This document shows, one piece after another, positions 25,404-34,700 of a stretch of 64,000 nucleotides of DNA (position 1 is its first letter; the number at the start of each line of letters is the position of its first letter). The DNA is taken from NCBI RefSeq assembly GCF_030435805.1, contig NC_081296.1, positions 36,731,745 through 36,795,744 of the forward strand, in the 5' to 3' direction. A program made the translations under genes and the position numbers. The notes beneath the pieces were generated by a model. It worked only from the letters and a program-made list of their open reading frames with translations. It was not told the DNA's origin and did not search any database. The stretch is from Mustela lutreola. Lineage: Eukaryota > Chordata > Mammalia > Carnivora > Mustelidae.

Positions 25404-25591
25404 GGGGCACCTGGGTGGCTCAGTTGTCAAGCGTCTGCCTTTTGCTCAGGTTATGATCCCAGGGTTCTGGGATTGAGCCCCGCATCAGGCTCCCTGCTTG
25501 GTGTGAAGCCTGCATCTCCCTCTCCCACTCCCCCTGCTCATGTTACCTCTCTCTCTGTGTCTGTCTCTATCAAATAAATAAACAAAAACTT
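25404..25591 (+). repeat. CAN-type SINE, second of three in tandem
   Basis: Inserted at the A-rich tail of the previous copy; flanks TTAAAAATT. Confidence 0.9.
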
Positions 25592-25610
25592 TTAAAATAA
25601 TTAAAAATTA

Positions 25611-25798
25611 AGGGCGCCTGGGTGGCTCAGTTGGTTAAGCATCTGTCTTCAGCCCAGGTCATGATCTCAGTGTCCTGGGATCCAGCCCTACCTTGGGCTC
25701 CACACTCAGTGCGGAGTCTGGTTTTCCCTCTCCATTTTCCCTTCCCTTGCTCATGCTTTCTGTCTCTCTCTCTCAAATAAAATCTTTTTTAAAAAATA
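25611..25798 (+). repeat. CAN-type SINE, third of three in tandem
   Basis: Again at an AATTAAAAATTA tail. Confidence 0.9.
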
Positions 25799-26009
25799 AA
25801 AATTATAAAGAATACTGCACAGGTGATGTGAGATTCAGTTAGATCCCCTCAAGATGGATGTGATATTATGTCCTAGCATCTTTGTATATTTACTCATAAG
25901 CTGATGGGAGATAATAATGTAATAATATAATGAAGAAATGGGGCTTTTTTTTTTTCCCCTCTGTTCACAATCCTTGGTGTCTCTTCCTTTTCTTGTAAGG
26001 ATACCACCC

Positions 26010-26189
26010 TAGGGTGCTTGGGTAGTTCAGTCATTGAGCATCTGCCTTTGGCTCAGATCATGGTCCCAGAGTCCTGGGATGGACCCCACATCGGGCTCCC
26101 TGCTCTGCGAGCCTGTTTCTCCCTCTCCCTCTGCTTGCTGTTCCCCCTGCTGTGCTGTCTCTCAAATAAAGAAAAACTTTAAAAAAAAA
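26010..26189 (+). repeat. CAN-type SINE
   Basis: AGGGTGCTTGGGTAGTTCAG; flanks ATACC. Confidence 0.87.
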
Positions 26190-26374
26190 ATACCGGTCCT
26201 ATTGGATTAGGGTCCCACCCTTTTGACTTCATTTAATCACTTCCTTAAAGGCCTTATCTCCCAAGAACTGTTACGCTGGGGGTTTGGAGTTTCAACATAA
26301 GAATGGGGGTAGGGGGTGGATAAAAGTCAGTCTGTAACATAAAGGCACACACGCTACTGGTAGAAAAAGAGGAC

Positions 26375-26745
26375 AGGCATTTGAAGCAGATAAGGATTCA
26401 ACCCCCACCTCCACAACTTGGTGATCTTTGGCAGATCATCTAATCCCTGTGACCCTCACTTCACTTTCCTTATACATATGTGAAATGGGTATGATAGTGC
26501 CACATAAGAATGTTGTGAGGAGGGGCACCTGGGTGGCTGAGTGGGTTAAAGCCTCTGCCTTCAGCTCAGGTGGGATCGAGCCCAGCATCGGGCTGAGGAG
26601 CAGAGAGAGCCTGCTTCCTCCTCTCTCTCTGCCTGCCTCTCTGCCTACTTGTGATCCCTGTGTGTCATATAAATAAGTAAAATCTTTTTTTAAAAAGAAT
26701 GTTGTAAGGATTAGGAAATATATCTTCCCTAGAAGGAGGTGACAA
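26375..26745 (+). repeat. MIR SINE interrupted by a younger SINE
   Basis: GTGATCTTTGGCAGATCATC through AAATGGGTATGATAGTG, then split by the SINE at 26522-26694, whose flanks repeat AAGAATGTTGT. Confidence 0.65.
26522..26694 (+). repeat. CAN-type SINE inside a MIR
   Basis: GGGGCACCTGGGTGGCTGAG; flanks AAGAATGTTGT. Confidence 0.9.
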
Positions 26746-26770
26746 TGTGTGGGGATGAAAGTGGAGCTGG

Positions 26771-26963
26771 TGGGCACCTTGGTGGCTCAGATGGTTAAGT
26801 GTCTGCCTTTGGCCGGGGTCATGGTCCCAGGACCCTGGGATTGAATCTCGCGCTGGGTGTCTTCAGCAGACAGTCTGCTTCTCCCTCCTCTCCTCTTCTC
26901 CCCCTGCTTGTGCTGTCTCTCGCTCTCTCTTTCTCAAATAAATAAAATCTTTTTTTAAAAAAG
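26771..26963 (+). repeat. CAN-type SINE
   Basis: Flanks AGTGGAGCTGGT / AGTAGAGCTGGT. Confidence 0.9.
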
Positions 26964-27757
26964 TAGAGCTGGTGACCTGGGACCTGACAAAGACCTGCAG
27001 ATTCATGCAGTTATCTGGTCTACCAGTAATGGGAGCCATCGAAGGTTAGAGTCTGAATCCTGTGAGATGGGAAAAAGAGTTTCAGAGGGAGGTAGCAGGA
27101 TGAAAAGCTAACTCTTGATGAACAAGATGCAGAAATCTGCCACAAATATTAGCAAATTGAATTTAACAGTACATTAAAAGGATCATATTCCATGGTCAAG
27201 TGAGATTTATTTCAGGTAAGCAAGGAGGTTCGAGGTCTGCAAATCACAATCGGTGTGATACACCACAGTAACAAATTAAGGATAAAAACTGTGATCATTT
27301 CAATAGATGAAAAGCATCTGACAACACTCAGGATCTATATATGATAAAACCTGGACAAAGTGTGTATAGAGTGAACGTACCTCAATATAATAAAGGCCAT
27401 ATAAGACAAGCCTGCAGCTAACATCACATTCAAAAGTAAAAAGCTGAAAGATCAGGAACAAGACAAGATGCCCACTCTCACTACTTTTATTGAACACAGT
27501 ATTGAAAGTCCTAGCCAGACCAATAATAAAAGGCATCCATATTGGAAAGTAGAAGTAAAACTGTCACTATTTGCATATAACCTGTTATATATAGATAACC
27601 CTGAAGACTCCCAAGGAAAAAATGGTAGAACTAATAAATTAGTTTGGTAAAGTTGCAGGGTACAAAGTCAATATACAAAAATCCATTGTTTCTATATACT
27701 AACAACTATCGGAAAGAAATTTAAGAAAACAATCCCATTTACAATTGCTTCAAAAAG

Positions 27758-27953
27758 GGACACTTGTGTGGATCAGTCACTTAAGCGTCTGACTTCCACT
27801 TGGGTTATAATCCCAGGGTCCTGGGATCAAGCCCCACGTCAGGCTACTTGCTCAATAGGGAGCCTCCTTCTGCCTGCTCTGCCTGTTCTGCCTGCAGCTC
27901 TCCATGCTTCTACTCTCTCCCTGACAAATAAATAAAATCTTAAAAAAAAAAAA
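27758..27953 (+). repeat. CAN-type SINE in L1
   Basis: Flanks AATTGCTTCAAAAA / AATTGCTTAAAAAC. Confidence 0.9.
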
Positions 27954-27972
27954 TTGCTTAAAAACAAAAACA

Positions 27973-28172
27973 GGGGTGCCTGGGTGGCTCAGTGGGTTAA
28001 AGCCTCTGCCTTCAGCTCAGGTCATGATCCCAGGGTCCTGGGATCGAGCCCCATATCAGGCTCTCTGCTCAGCAGGGAACCTGCTTTCCTCTCTCTCTCT
28101 GCCTGTCTCTCTGCCTACTTGTGATCTCTGTCTGTCAAATCAATAAATAAAAATCTTTAAAAAAAAAAAAAC
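27973..28172 (+). repeat. CAN-type SINE in L1
   Basis: GGGGTGCCTGGGTGGCTCAG to poly(A). Confidence 0.92.
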
Positions 28173-28288
28173 CAAAAACCTAGGAATAAAGGAAGTGAAA
28201 ACCTGAAAACTTAATTAATGAAAGAAATAGAATAAGACACAAAAGGAAAGATACACCATGCTCATGGATTTACAAGAATTAATATTGT

Positions 28289-28476
28289 TGGGGCGCCTGG
28301 GTGGCTCAGTGTGTTAAACCACTGCCTTCGGCTCAGGTCATGATCTCAGGGTCCTGGGATCGAGTCCCGCGTCTGCTGAGCAGAGAGCCTGCTTCCCTTC
28401 CTCTCTCTCTGCCTGCCTCTCTGCCTACTTGTGATTTCTCTCTGTCACATAAATAAATAAAATCTTAAAAAAAAAA
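28289..28476 (+). repeat. Young CAN-type SINE in L1
   Basis: Duplication AGAATTAATATTGTT on both sides. Confidence 0.95.
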
Positions 28477-28747
28477 AGAATTAATATTGTTAAAATGTAC
28501 ATAAGCAATCTATAGATTGAGTGCATTCCCTCCCAAGATCCCAATGGCATTTTTCACAGAAATAGAACAAAGAATCTTAAAATTTGCATGAAACCACAAA
28601 AGACCCTGAATAGCTAAAGCAGTCTTGAGAAAGAACAAAGTTGGAGGCATCGTGCTCCCTGATTTCAAACTATATTTCAAAGCTGTAGTAATCAAAACAG
28701 TATGGTATTGGAATAAAAACATTACAGGTCAATAGAATAGAGAGCCC

Positions 28748-28865
28748 ACTCTGCTCAGCAGGGAGCCTGCTTCTTCCTCTCTCTGCCTGCCTCTCTGCCT
28801 ACTTGTGATCTCTGCCTGTCAAATAAATAAATAAAATCTTTAAAAAAAAAAAAAAAAAAAAAAAA
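28748..28865 (+). repeat. 5'-truncated CAN-type SINE with intact duplication
   Basis: Lacks the whole tRNA head and begins CTCTGCTCAGCAGGGAGCC. Flanks AATAGAGAGCCCA on both sides. Confidence 0.92.
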
Positions 28866-29199
28866 AGAATAGAGAGCCCAGAAATAAACCCATATATATC
28901 TGGTCAACTAATTTGCAACAAAGGAGGAAATAGACCATGAGGAAAGGACAGTCTCTTCAATAAATGGTGTTGAGAAAACTGGACAGCCACACTCAAAAGA
29001 ATGAAACCAGTGTACTGTCTTACACCATACACAAAAATTAACTCAAAATGGATTAAAGACCTGAAACTATAAAACTCCTAGAAGAAGTTTGGGCAGTAAG
29101 CTCCTTGACACTGGTCTTGATGATTTTTGGATCTGACTCCAAAACCAAAGGCAACAAAAGCAAGAATAAGTGAAACTATATCAAACTAAAAAGCTGAAC

Positions 29200-29383
29200 A
29201 GGTGCCTGGGTGGCTTAGTAGGCATCTGCCTCTTGATTTTGGCTTGGGTCATGATCTCAGGATTGTGAGATGGAGCCCTGCGTTAGGCTCCATGCTCTGC
29301 AAGGAGTCTGCTTGACATTCTCTCCCTTTCCCTCTGCCCCTCCTCCTGCTCATGCACATGTGGGTGCTCTCTAAGATTAAAAA
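29200..29383 (+). repeat. CAN-type SINE in L1
   Basis: AGGTGCCTGGGTGGCTTAG to AAGATTAAAAAAAAC. Confidence 0.87.
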
Positions 29384-29394
29384 AAACAAAAACA

Positions 29395-29602
29395 GGGATG
29401 CCTGGGTGGCTCAGTTGGTTAAGCAGCTGCCTTCGGCTCAGGTCATGATCCCAGCGTCCTGGGATCGAGTCCCACGTTGGGCTTCTTGCTCCGCAGGGAG
29501 CCTGCTTCTCCCTCTGCCTCTGCCTGCCATTCTGTCTGCCTGTGATCACTCGCTCTCCCTCTCTCTCATAAATAAATAAAATCTTTAAAAACAAAACAAA
29601 AA
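29395..29602 (+). repeat. CAN-type SINE in L1
   Basis: GGGATGCCTGGGTGGCTCAG to CATAAATAAATAAAATC. Confidence 0.93.
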
Positions 29603-29805
29603 TCCATACTTTTTAAAAAAGCTGGACAGCAAAGAAAACCATCAACAAAATGAAAAGGGAACCTATTGAATGAGGGAAATCTTAGCAAATAATTTATCTG
29701 ACAATGGGTGAATAGCCAAAATATATGAAGAATTCCTACAACTCAATAGCAAAGGGGAAAAAAAAGGAAAGAAAGAGAAACAAAATCTCTGATTTTAAAA
29801 GTGGG

Positions 29806-29985
29806 CATTCAGTTAAGTGTTTGACTCTTGCTTTCAGCACAGGTCATGATCTCAGGGTTGTGGGATCAAGCCCTCTGTTGGGCTCCACGTTGAGCTGGGG
29901 GCCTGCTTGAGATTCTTTCTTGCCCTCTCCCTCTGAATCTCCTTCCCATTCACACTCTCTCTCTTCAAAAAAAAAAAAAAGGGGG
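29806..29985 (+). repeat. 5'-truncated older SINE
   Basis: Begins at ATTCAGTTAAGTGTTTGAC; ends poly(A) and poly(G). Confidence 0.8.
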
Positions 29986-29999
29986 GGGGCCCTAATAGA

Positions 30000-30490
30000 C
30001 CTTAATAGACCTAATAGAAGAATGAGGCAGGAAAAGTCAGCTGCAAGAGAAGAGGGAGCAGGGGACGATGGCTGGAAGGACTGTCACCCCAACTCCTCAA
30101 TTCCTTATTTGTTAGATACAAGATAGCAACAAAGGAGAAGAAGAGAAAGTCATACAATAGCCATATGTCTAGTAGGTAAACAAGAAGGAATGTGAGTCAG
30201 ATGGTGAACCAGGTAACCAAGAAGAGTAAGGTGTTTCTGTCCCGCTGCAGGGATTTGTAGTGTTGGAAGCGCACTTAAAGGGATTACCTTAACCCGAGGC
30301 TTTCTCTGGGGCAGGGGAGACAACGAAAAAGGGAAGCAGGGCGGCATTCCACCCTGCACAGGCTGGGCACCCCCAGCTGCTCGGCTTCAAGGACATGTAT
30401 CATCCCTTCCACCAGAGGCCTGCTGCTAGTACATGTTTTTCTCAAGGACATCTTTAAGGAAGCTTGCATGACCAGTACAACTCATTAAAG
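30000..30490. other. Intergenic unique sequence
   Basis: Starts with an imprecise triplicate of CCTAATAGA (29990-30019). No gene found. Unique stretches at 31200-31388, 32323-32728 and 33735-33880 also lack recognisable genes. Confidence 0.55.
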
Positions 30491-30494
30491 TTTT

Positions 30495-30640
30495 ATATAT
30501 ATATATATAAAATATATATTTTTTTAAATTGCTACATATATATGTAGGTATATGTATATATACATATACATCGGGATCCCAGGACCCCGAGATCATTTAT
30601 ATATATATATACACACACACACATATATATGTGTATATAT
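30495..30640. repeat. (TA)n/(TATG)n/(CA)n compound microsatellite
   Basis: Long AT-rich alternation with TATATGTGTATATATACATG, enclosing a 28-bp scrap of antisense SINE (CCCAGGACCCCGAGATCAT). Confidence 0.9.
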
Positions 30641-30641
30641 A

Positions 30642-30809
30642 CATGTATAATTTATTTGAGAGAGAGAGAGTATGAGAGGAGAGAGATCAGTGGGAGAAAC
30701 AGACTCCCTGGAGAGCAAAGAACCTGATGTGGGACTTGATCCCAGGACCCCGAGATCATGACCTGAGCCGAAGGCAGAGGCTCCACCCACTGAGCCACCC
30801 AGGCACCCC
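30642..30809 (-). repeat. CAN-type SINE
   Basis: ATTTATTTGAGAGAGAGAG to GAGCCACCCAGGCACCCC. Confidence 0.9.
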
Positions 30810-30935
30810 TTAAAGGAAGGGAAGCAGGCCCCCTGCTGAGCAGAGAGCCTGATGTGGGGCTTGATCCCAGGACCCTGAGATCACCACCTGAGCCGAAGGC
30901 AGCGGCTCAACCCACTGAGCCACCCAGGCACTCCT
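30810..30935 (-). repeat. CAN-type SINE, tail part missing
   Basis: Starts at GGGAAGCAGGCCCCCTGC; adjoins the previous head directly. Confidence 0.88.
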
Positions 30936-31010
30936 AAGATTTTATTTTTAAGTAATCTCTGCACCCACCCAGGGGCTTGAATTTACAACCCTGAAAGTAA
31001 GAGTTGCATA
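30936..31010 (-). repeat. Short tRNA-Lys-type SINE remnant
   Basis: AAGTAATCTCTGCACCC and CCTGAAAGTAAGAGTTGCAT. Confidence 0.78.
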
Positions 31011-31041
31011 TTCCCCCGTAGGTTACATATCTTGAACTCTT

Positions 31042-31200
31042 ACATGTGAGGTGCCATTCGGAGTACTTCACAATTTAACATCACAATTCTGTTGGATAGG
31101 TACTATTATCCCCATTCCTCTGCGAAAGAAATGGAGATATAAAGAAATTAAACACCTGGCCAGAACATGTTCAATCACATAACCAGTAACTGAGCATTAA
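31042..31200 (+). repeat. MIR-like ancient repeat
   Basis: GGTACTATTATCCCCATT followed by a decayed GAAACTGAG-like stretch and GTCAATCAC-type words. Confidence 0.55.
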
Positions 31201-31403
31201 TGATGGGAGATCCAGGAGGAACATAAATGAGGGCTTTCACAGTCTTGCTACAAAGTTCCCAGAGATTTTGTGACATCATGTGGGTTCTAGTCACGTTTTC
31301 TTTGGCCCCTGGTGAAGTCCCCATCAGTTTAACAGGCAGCATAGCCATGAGAAAAACATGTCTTCGGAGTCCACAGGGAGCTGGGTTTAAATCCCGCATT
31401 TCC

Positions 31404-31608
31404 GGGGCACCTGGGTGGCTCAGTGGGTTAAAGCCTCTGCCTTCGGCTCAGGTCATGATCCCAGGGTCCTGGGATTGAGCCCCGCATCGGGCTCTCCGCT
31501 CAGCGGGGAGCCTGCTTCCCCCTTTCTCTCTGCCTGCCTCTCTGCCTACTTGGGATCTCTCTCTCTGTGTCAAATAAGTAAATAAGATCTTTAGAAAAAA
31601 AAAATAAT
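31404..31608 (+). repeat. Young CAN-type SINE
   Basis: Duplication AAATCCCGCATTTCC at 31389 and 31609. Confidence 0.95.
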
Positions 31609-31732
31609 AAATCCCGCATTTCCCACTTCAATGGTGAATTTGACCAAGTCTCAGCCATGTTTAACTACTAATATAACTCACAACCGGCTACATCGTTAAG
31701 TCATGAGAATTCAATAAAAAGTTGAGCCAGGG

Positions 31733-31936
31733 GGCGCCTGGGTGGCTCAGTGGGTTAAAGCCTCTGCCTTCGGCTCAGGTCATGATCCCAGGGTCATGGG
31801 ATCGAGCCCCGCATCGGGCTCTCTGCTCGGCGGGTAGCCTGCTTCCTCATCTCTCTCTGCCTGCTTCTCTGCCTACTTGTGATCTCTGTCTGTCAAATAA
31901 ATAAATAAAATCTTTAAAAAAAAAAAAAAAAAAAAA
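31733..31936 (+). repeat. Young CAN-type SINE, first at a reused site
   Basis: Flanks AAAAAGTTGAGCCAG on both sides. Confidence 0.95.
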
Positions 31937-31953
31937 AGTTGAGCCAGATGGGG

Positions 31954-32076
31954 GCGCCTGGATGGCTCAGTGGAGTCTTGATTTTAGTTCAGGTCTTCAT
32001 CTCAGCTCAGGTCTTAGTCTCAAGGTCCTGAGTTCAACCTGGTAAAAGCACTCCACACTAGGCCTGGAGCTTACTT
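31954..32076 (+). repeat. Second SINE at the same site, internally deleted
   Basis: GGGCGCCTGGATGGCTCAG, then a third AAGTTGAGCCATATGGG copy. Confidence 0.85.
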
Positions 32077-32129
32077 TTAAGTTGAGCCATATGGGAAATT
32101 GCTGTTTCTGGACGTCTAAAACAAGGGTC

Positions 32130-32322
32130 CGGGCGCCTGGGTGGCACAGTCCATTAGGCAAAGGACTCTTGTTTTCCGCTTGGTCATGATCTCAGGGTTG
32201 TGGGATAGGCCCCACTTCTCACTTTGTGCTCAGCAGGGAGTCTGCTTGGGGGTTCTCTCTCCCTCTCGCTCTGCTCCTCCTGCTCGTGCTCTTTCTCTAA
32301 AATAAGTAATGTGTTTTTAAAG
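32130..32322 (+). repeat. CAN-type SINE
   Basis: CGGGCGCCTGGGTGGCACAG to TCTCTAAAATAAG. Confidence 0.88.
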
Positions 32323-32728
32323 AGTGGAATCTACCAAAATAGTTAACATTCTTCTGCGCTTCTGATTTTTCAAAAACTCCAGTGCTAATTTTTTTCCTCT
32401 ATCCTGCCTAAGGCATAGTCCTGCTCTACTGTTTGGGTGGCCCTGGGGACTCAAAATTGCATATTGTTGATCTACTCCGTGGAGGCCAATCAATTAGCCT
32501 GTGGCGGCCTCTTGGGATTTGGCAGTTCCTACAAGGATGTGGAACTTCTTTCCAGCTAGCCACCAGCACATCCCTTGGGGGCGGGAGAAGTCAAGAGCCA
32601 TGACAGCCCTGTGTCCTACCACACACAGACACAGTGCACTTTCACCCTTCTTTCCACAGCCTATTTTGCACTTATTTTCGCTGTACCACAGGCAGTGATA
32701 TTGGCTCCATTTAAAAATGTGTGAACTG

Positions 32729-32935
32729 GGGGCGCCTGGGTGGCTCAGTGGGTTAAGCCACTGCCTTTGGCTAGGGTCATGATCCCAGGGTCCTGGGATG
32801 GAGTCCTGTGTCGGGCTCTCTGCTCAGCAGGGAGCCTGCTTCCTCCTCTCTCTCTCTGCCTGCCTCTCTGCCTACTTGTGATCTCTGTCTGTCAAATAAG
32901 TAAGTTCTTTACAAAAAAAAAAAAAAAGGAAAAAG
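32729..32935 (+). repeat. Young CAN-type SINE
   Basis: Duplication AAAAATGTGTGAACTG on both sides. The last SINE before the FAM219B promoter. Confidence 0.94.
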
Positions 32936-33119
32936 AAAAATGTGTGAACTGAGGGTTAGAGAGAGGCGGGCACCAAGTTGTGTTGGAAATAACGTGGGTT
33001 TGATGTTAGATGGACCAGTGCAGGCAATGCCTCTAGCGTCCGACGGGCTCAAAGGCCTTGAACCTCTCCGGCCTGTTTCGTTTTCTGGAGAACGGCGCTT
33101 AATTTCTCCTTCCTTCGTA

Positions 33120-33735
33120 ATGATGAAGTCCCAGAACCTAAGTCAGGTTCGGTGGGGTGAGGAGGTTCAGAGCCGACGACTAAAGAAAGAATTCTTAAGA
33201 CATCATTGGTGCAAAATGGTGGTTTATTAAAGCACGGGGACAGGGCCCGTGGGCAGGCGGAGATGCGGCTGCCCGGGGTTGTTAGGAGTGGTTGGTTATA
33301 TACGCAGGAGTTGGGTAGGTGAGGACAAAGGGGTATTCAGAAGGGCTATTGGGGCAAAGAATACTATCAGGATATTGAAGGCTTAGTTACTATTAAGTAA
33401 AGACAATTGAGAGTCTCCTGGTGGAATGTTACATTCCTGCCATCAAACATCCTTGTTAATGAGATTTAGGTTTAGAAGAAATTTAACTTTATTTACTCTT
33501 CCTTCTACCTCCGCCTCCTTCGGTTTTTATGGAGGGGAGGGTGACATTAGGCTTGAGAAACTGAGTTCTGTGTCTTTGGAATTTGGGCTATTGATAAGGT
33601 AACTTCTTTGTTTGTAAATCTCAAGGACATTTGCAAACCAAGGGAGACTCCTGTCTTGTAGGATTGTGATCTTAGCAAGTTAACTATTTATCATTTTATG
33701 GCAGTCAGGGGTGCCTGAGGAATGCTACACCTATG
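33120..33735 (-). mobile_element. Solo-LTR-like endogenous retrovirus fossil, antisense
   Basis: On the minus strand this reads as a retroviral LTR: AT-rich U3, a TATA-like TATATAA near 33300, a polyadenylation signal TTTAATAAACC near 33225, then a U5-like stretch. It is about 0.6 kb long with no attached internal region. It resembles a class I (gammaretrovirus-like) LTR. The ends are uncertain and I could not find a convincing target duplication. It is an old, inactive copy. Confidence 0.6.
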
Positions 33736-33879
33736 GAGGGGAGCGGATGGAGGGGGGGGGGTGCAAGGCGCCAGCTCTTGCTTTGTCCTCAGCCAGCCTC
33801 CTGCTCCCTCATCATTAACAGCTCTCTTAGGTTCAACCCAGGTTCTCCAGGGCTCGCCTTTGGGAGCTCGGGATGTGAC

Positions 33880-34700
33880 TAGATGACCCACTCGGAGACA
33901 CTGCGGAGAGCGTGTGCGCGCCAGAGGGTAAAGGGATTCGCCCAGCGCGCGCGCAGCCACGGCCCTGCATAAATATCGATATTTTCTTTCCACTGGACAC
34001 CAAACTGCCTTCGACATGCCCAGGTTCCGGCCGACTGCAACTACCGCAGCGTCTCTCAAAAGCCGGAACTGAAAGTGCCCCGCCCCCGGGAGTGCGGAAC
34101 AATTGTGCCTTCCCCTCTGCAGGCAGGCCGGGAAAGCTTAGGCGGACACGGCCCACGCCTGCGCGCCGCCATCTTTATCAGAAAAGACCGCCTCCCTCCC
34201 TGCCCACGACTCGTAAGCCAAGAGGCGGGGTTCTGCGTCGCGGCGGGCCGTGGCCAGGGCATGGCGACCGCGGATCCCAGCGGGCCCGGGGTATGGATGT
34301 CTACCCCGGGACCGCGCCCCGCCGGGACCCTGGACTGCGCAGCGGGAGCTACGGGGCTGCCTTTCGGGCGAAGCGGCAGTGGAGTCCCCCGACTGGGGGA
34401 GCGGCTCCCGGCGGTTGTGGAGAAGAGGGGGCCGTACATGGTGACGCGTGCGCCTTCCATTCAGGCCAAGCTGCGTGAGTGCGGCCCGGTGGGGGGTGTC
34501 TCTGCCTGGGCGGGCTACCTGGTTCCCCGGGCAGGCTGTGGAGTCCCGCCAGGGCGACCCCGGAGGGGGAAGCTGCAGCCCGTCCCGTCCCCGAAAATCT
34601 CTTCGGAGAAAGCGGGCTCCTGGCATTTTGGGAGACACGGCGGAGTGGGGAAGAGCCCCCCCCTGACCCGGGCCCTTTGACTTCCAGAGAAGCATCGGGA
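33880..34700 (+). promoter_or_regulatory. FAM219B: FAM219B CpG-island promoter
   Basis: CpG-dense sequence surrounds exon 1. GCCGCCATCTT at 34165-34175 is a full YY1-type site, 86 bp before the ATG. CCTGCGCGC just before it resembles an NRF-1 half site. A 14-bp palindrome, AAATATCGATATTT, lies at 33971-33984. Confidence 0.75.
34261..34474 (+). CDS. FAM219B: FAM219B coding exon 1
   Basis: The ATG is followed by [19 protein letters not shown]. The donor is CTGC|GTGAGT, phase 1. The exon lies inside the CpG island and encodes the low-complexity N terminus through [16 protein letters not shown]. Confidence 0.93.

Larger units (their letters stand above)
27113..29806 (+). mobile_element. L1 ORF2 fragment, sense, split by several SINEs
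   Basis: Segments such as GTAAAAAGCTGAAAGATCAG, CTAGCCAGACCAATAATAAA, CCCAATGGCATTTTTCACAG and TGGTGTTGAGAAAACTGGAC are diagnostic of the L1 ORF2 3' half. SINEs at about 27758, 27973, 28289, 28748, 29200 and 29395 interrupt it. L1-like sequence may resume after a further SINE at 29986-30035. The frame is broken throughout. Confidence 0.85.

Noticed and set aside
30495-30640. Possible replication origin or matrix-attachment region in the AT-rich block
   Set aside because: Explained by compound microsatellites; there is no independent evidence of function.
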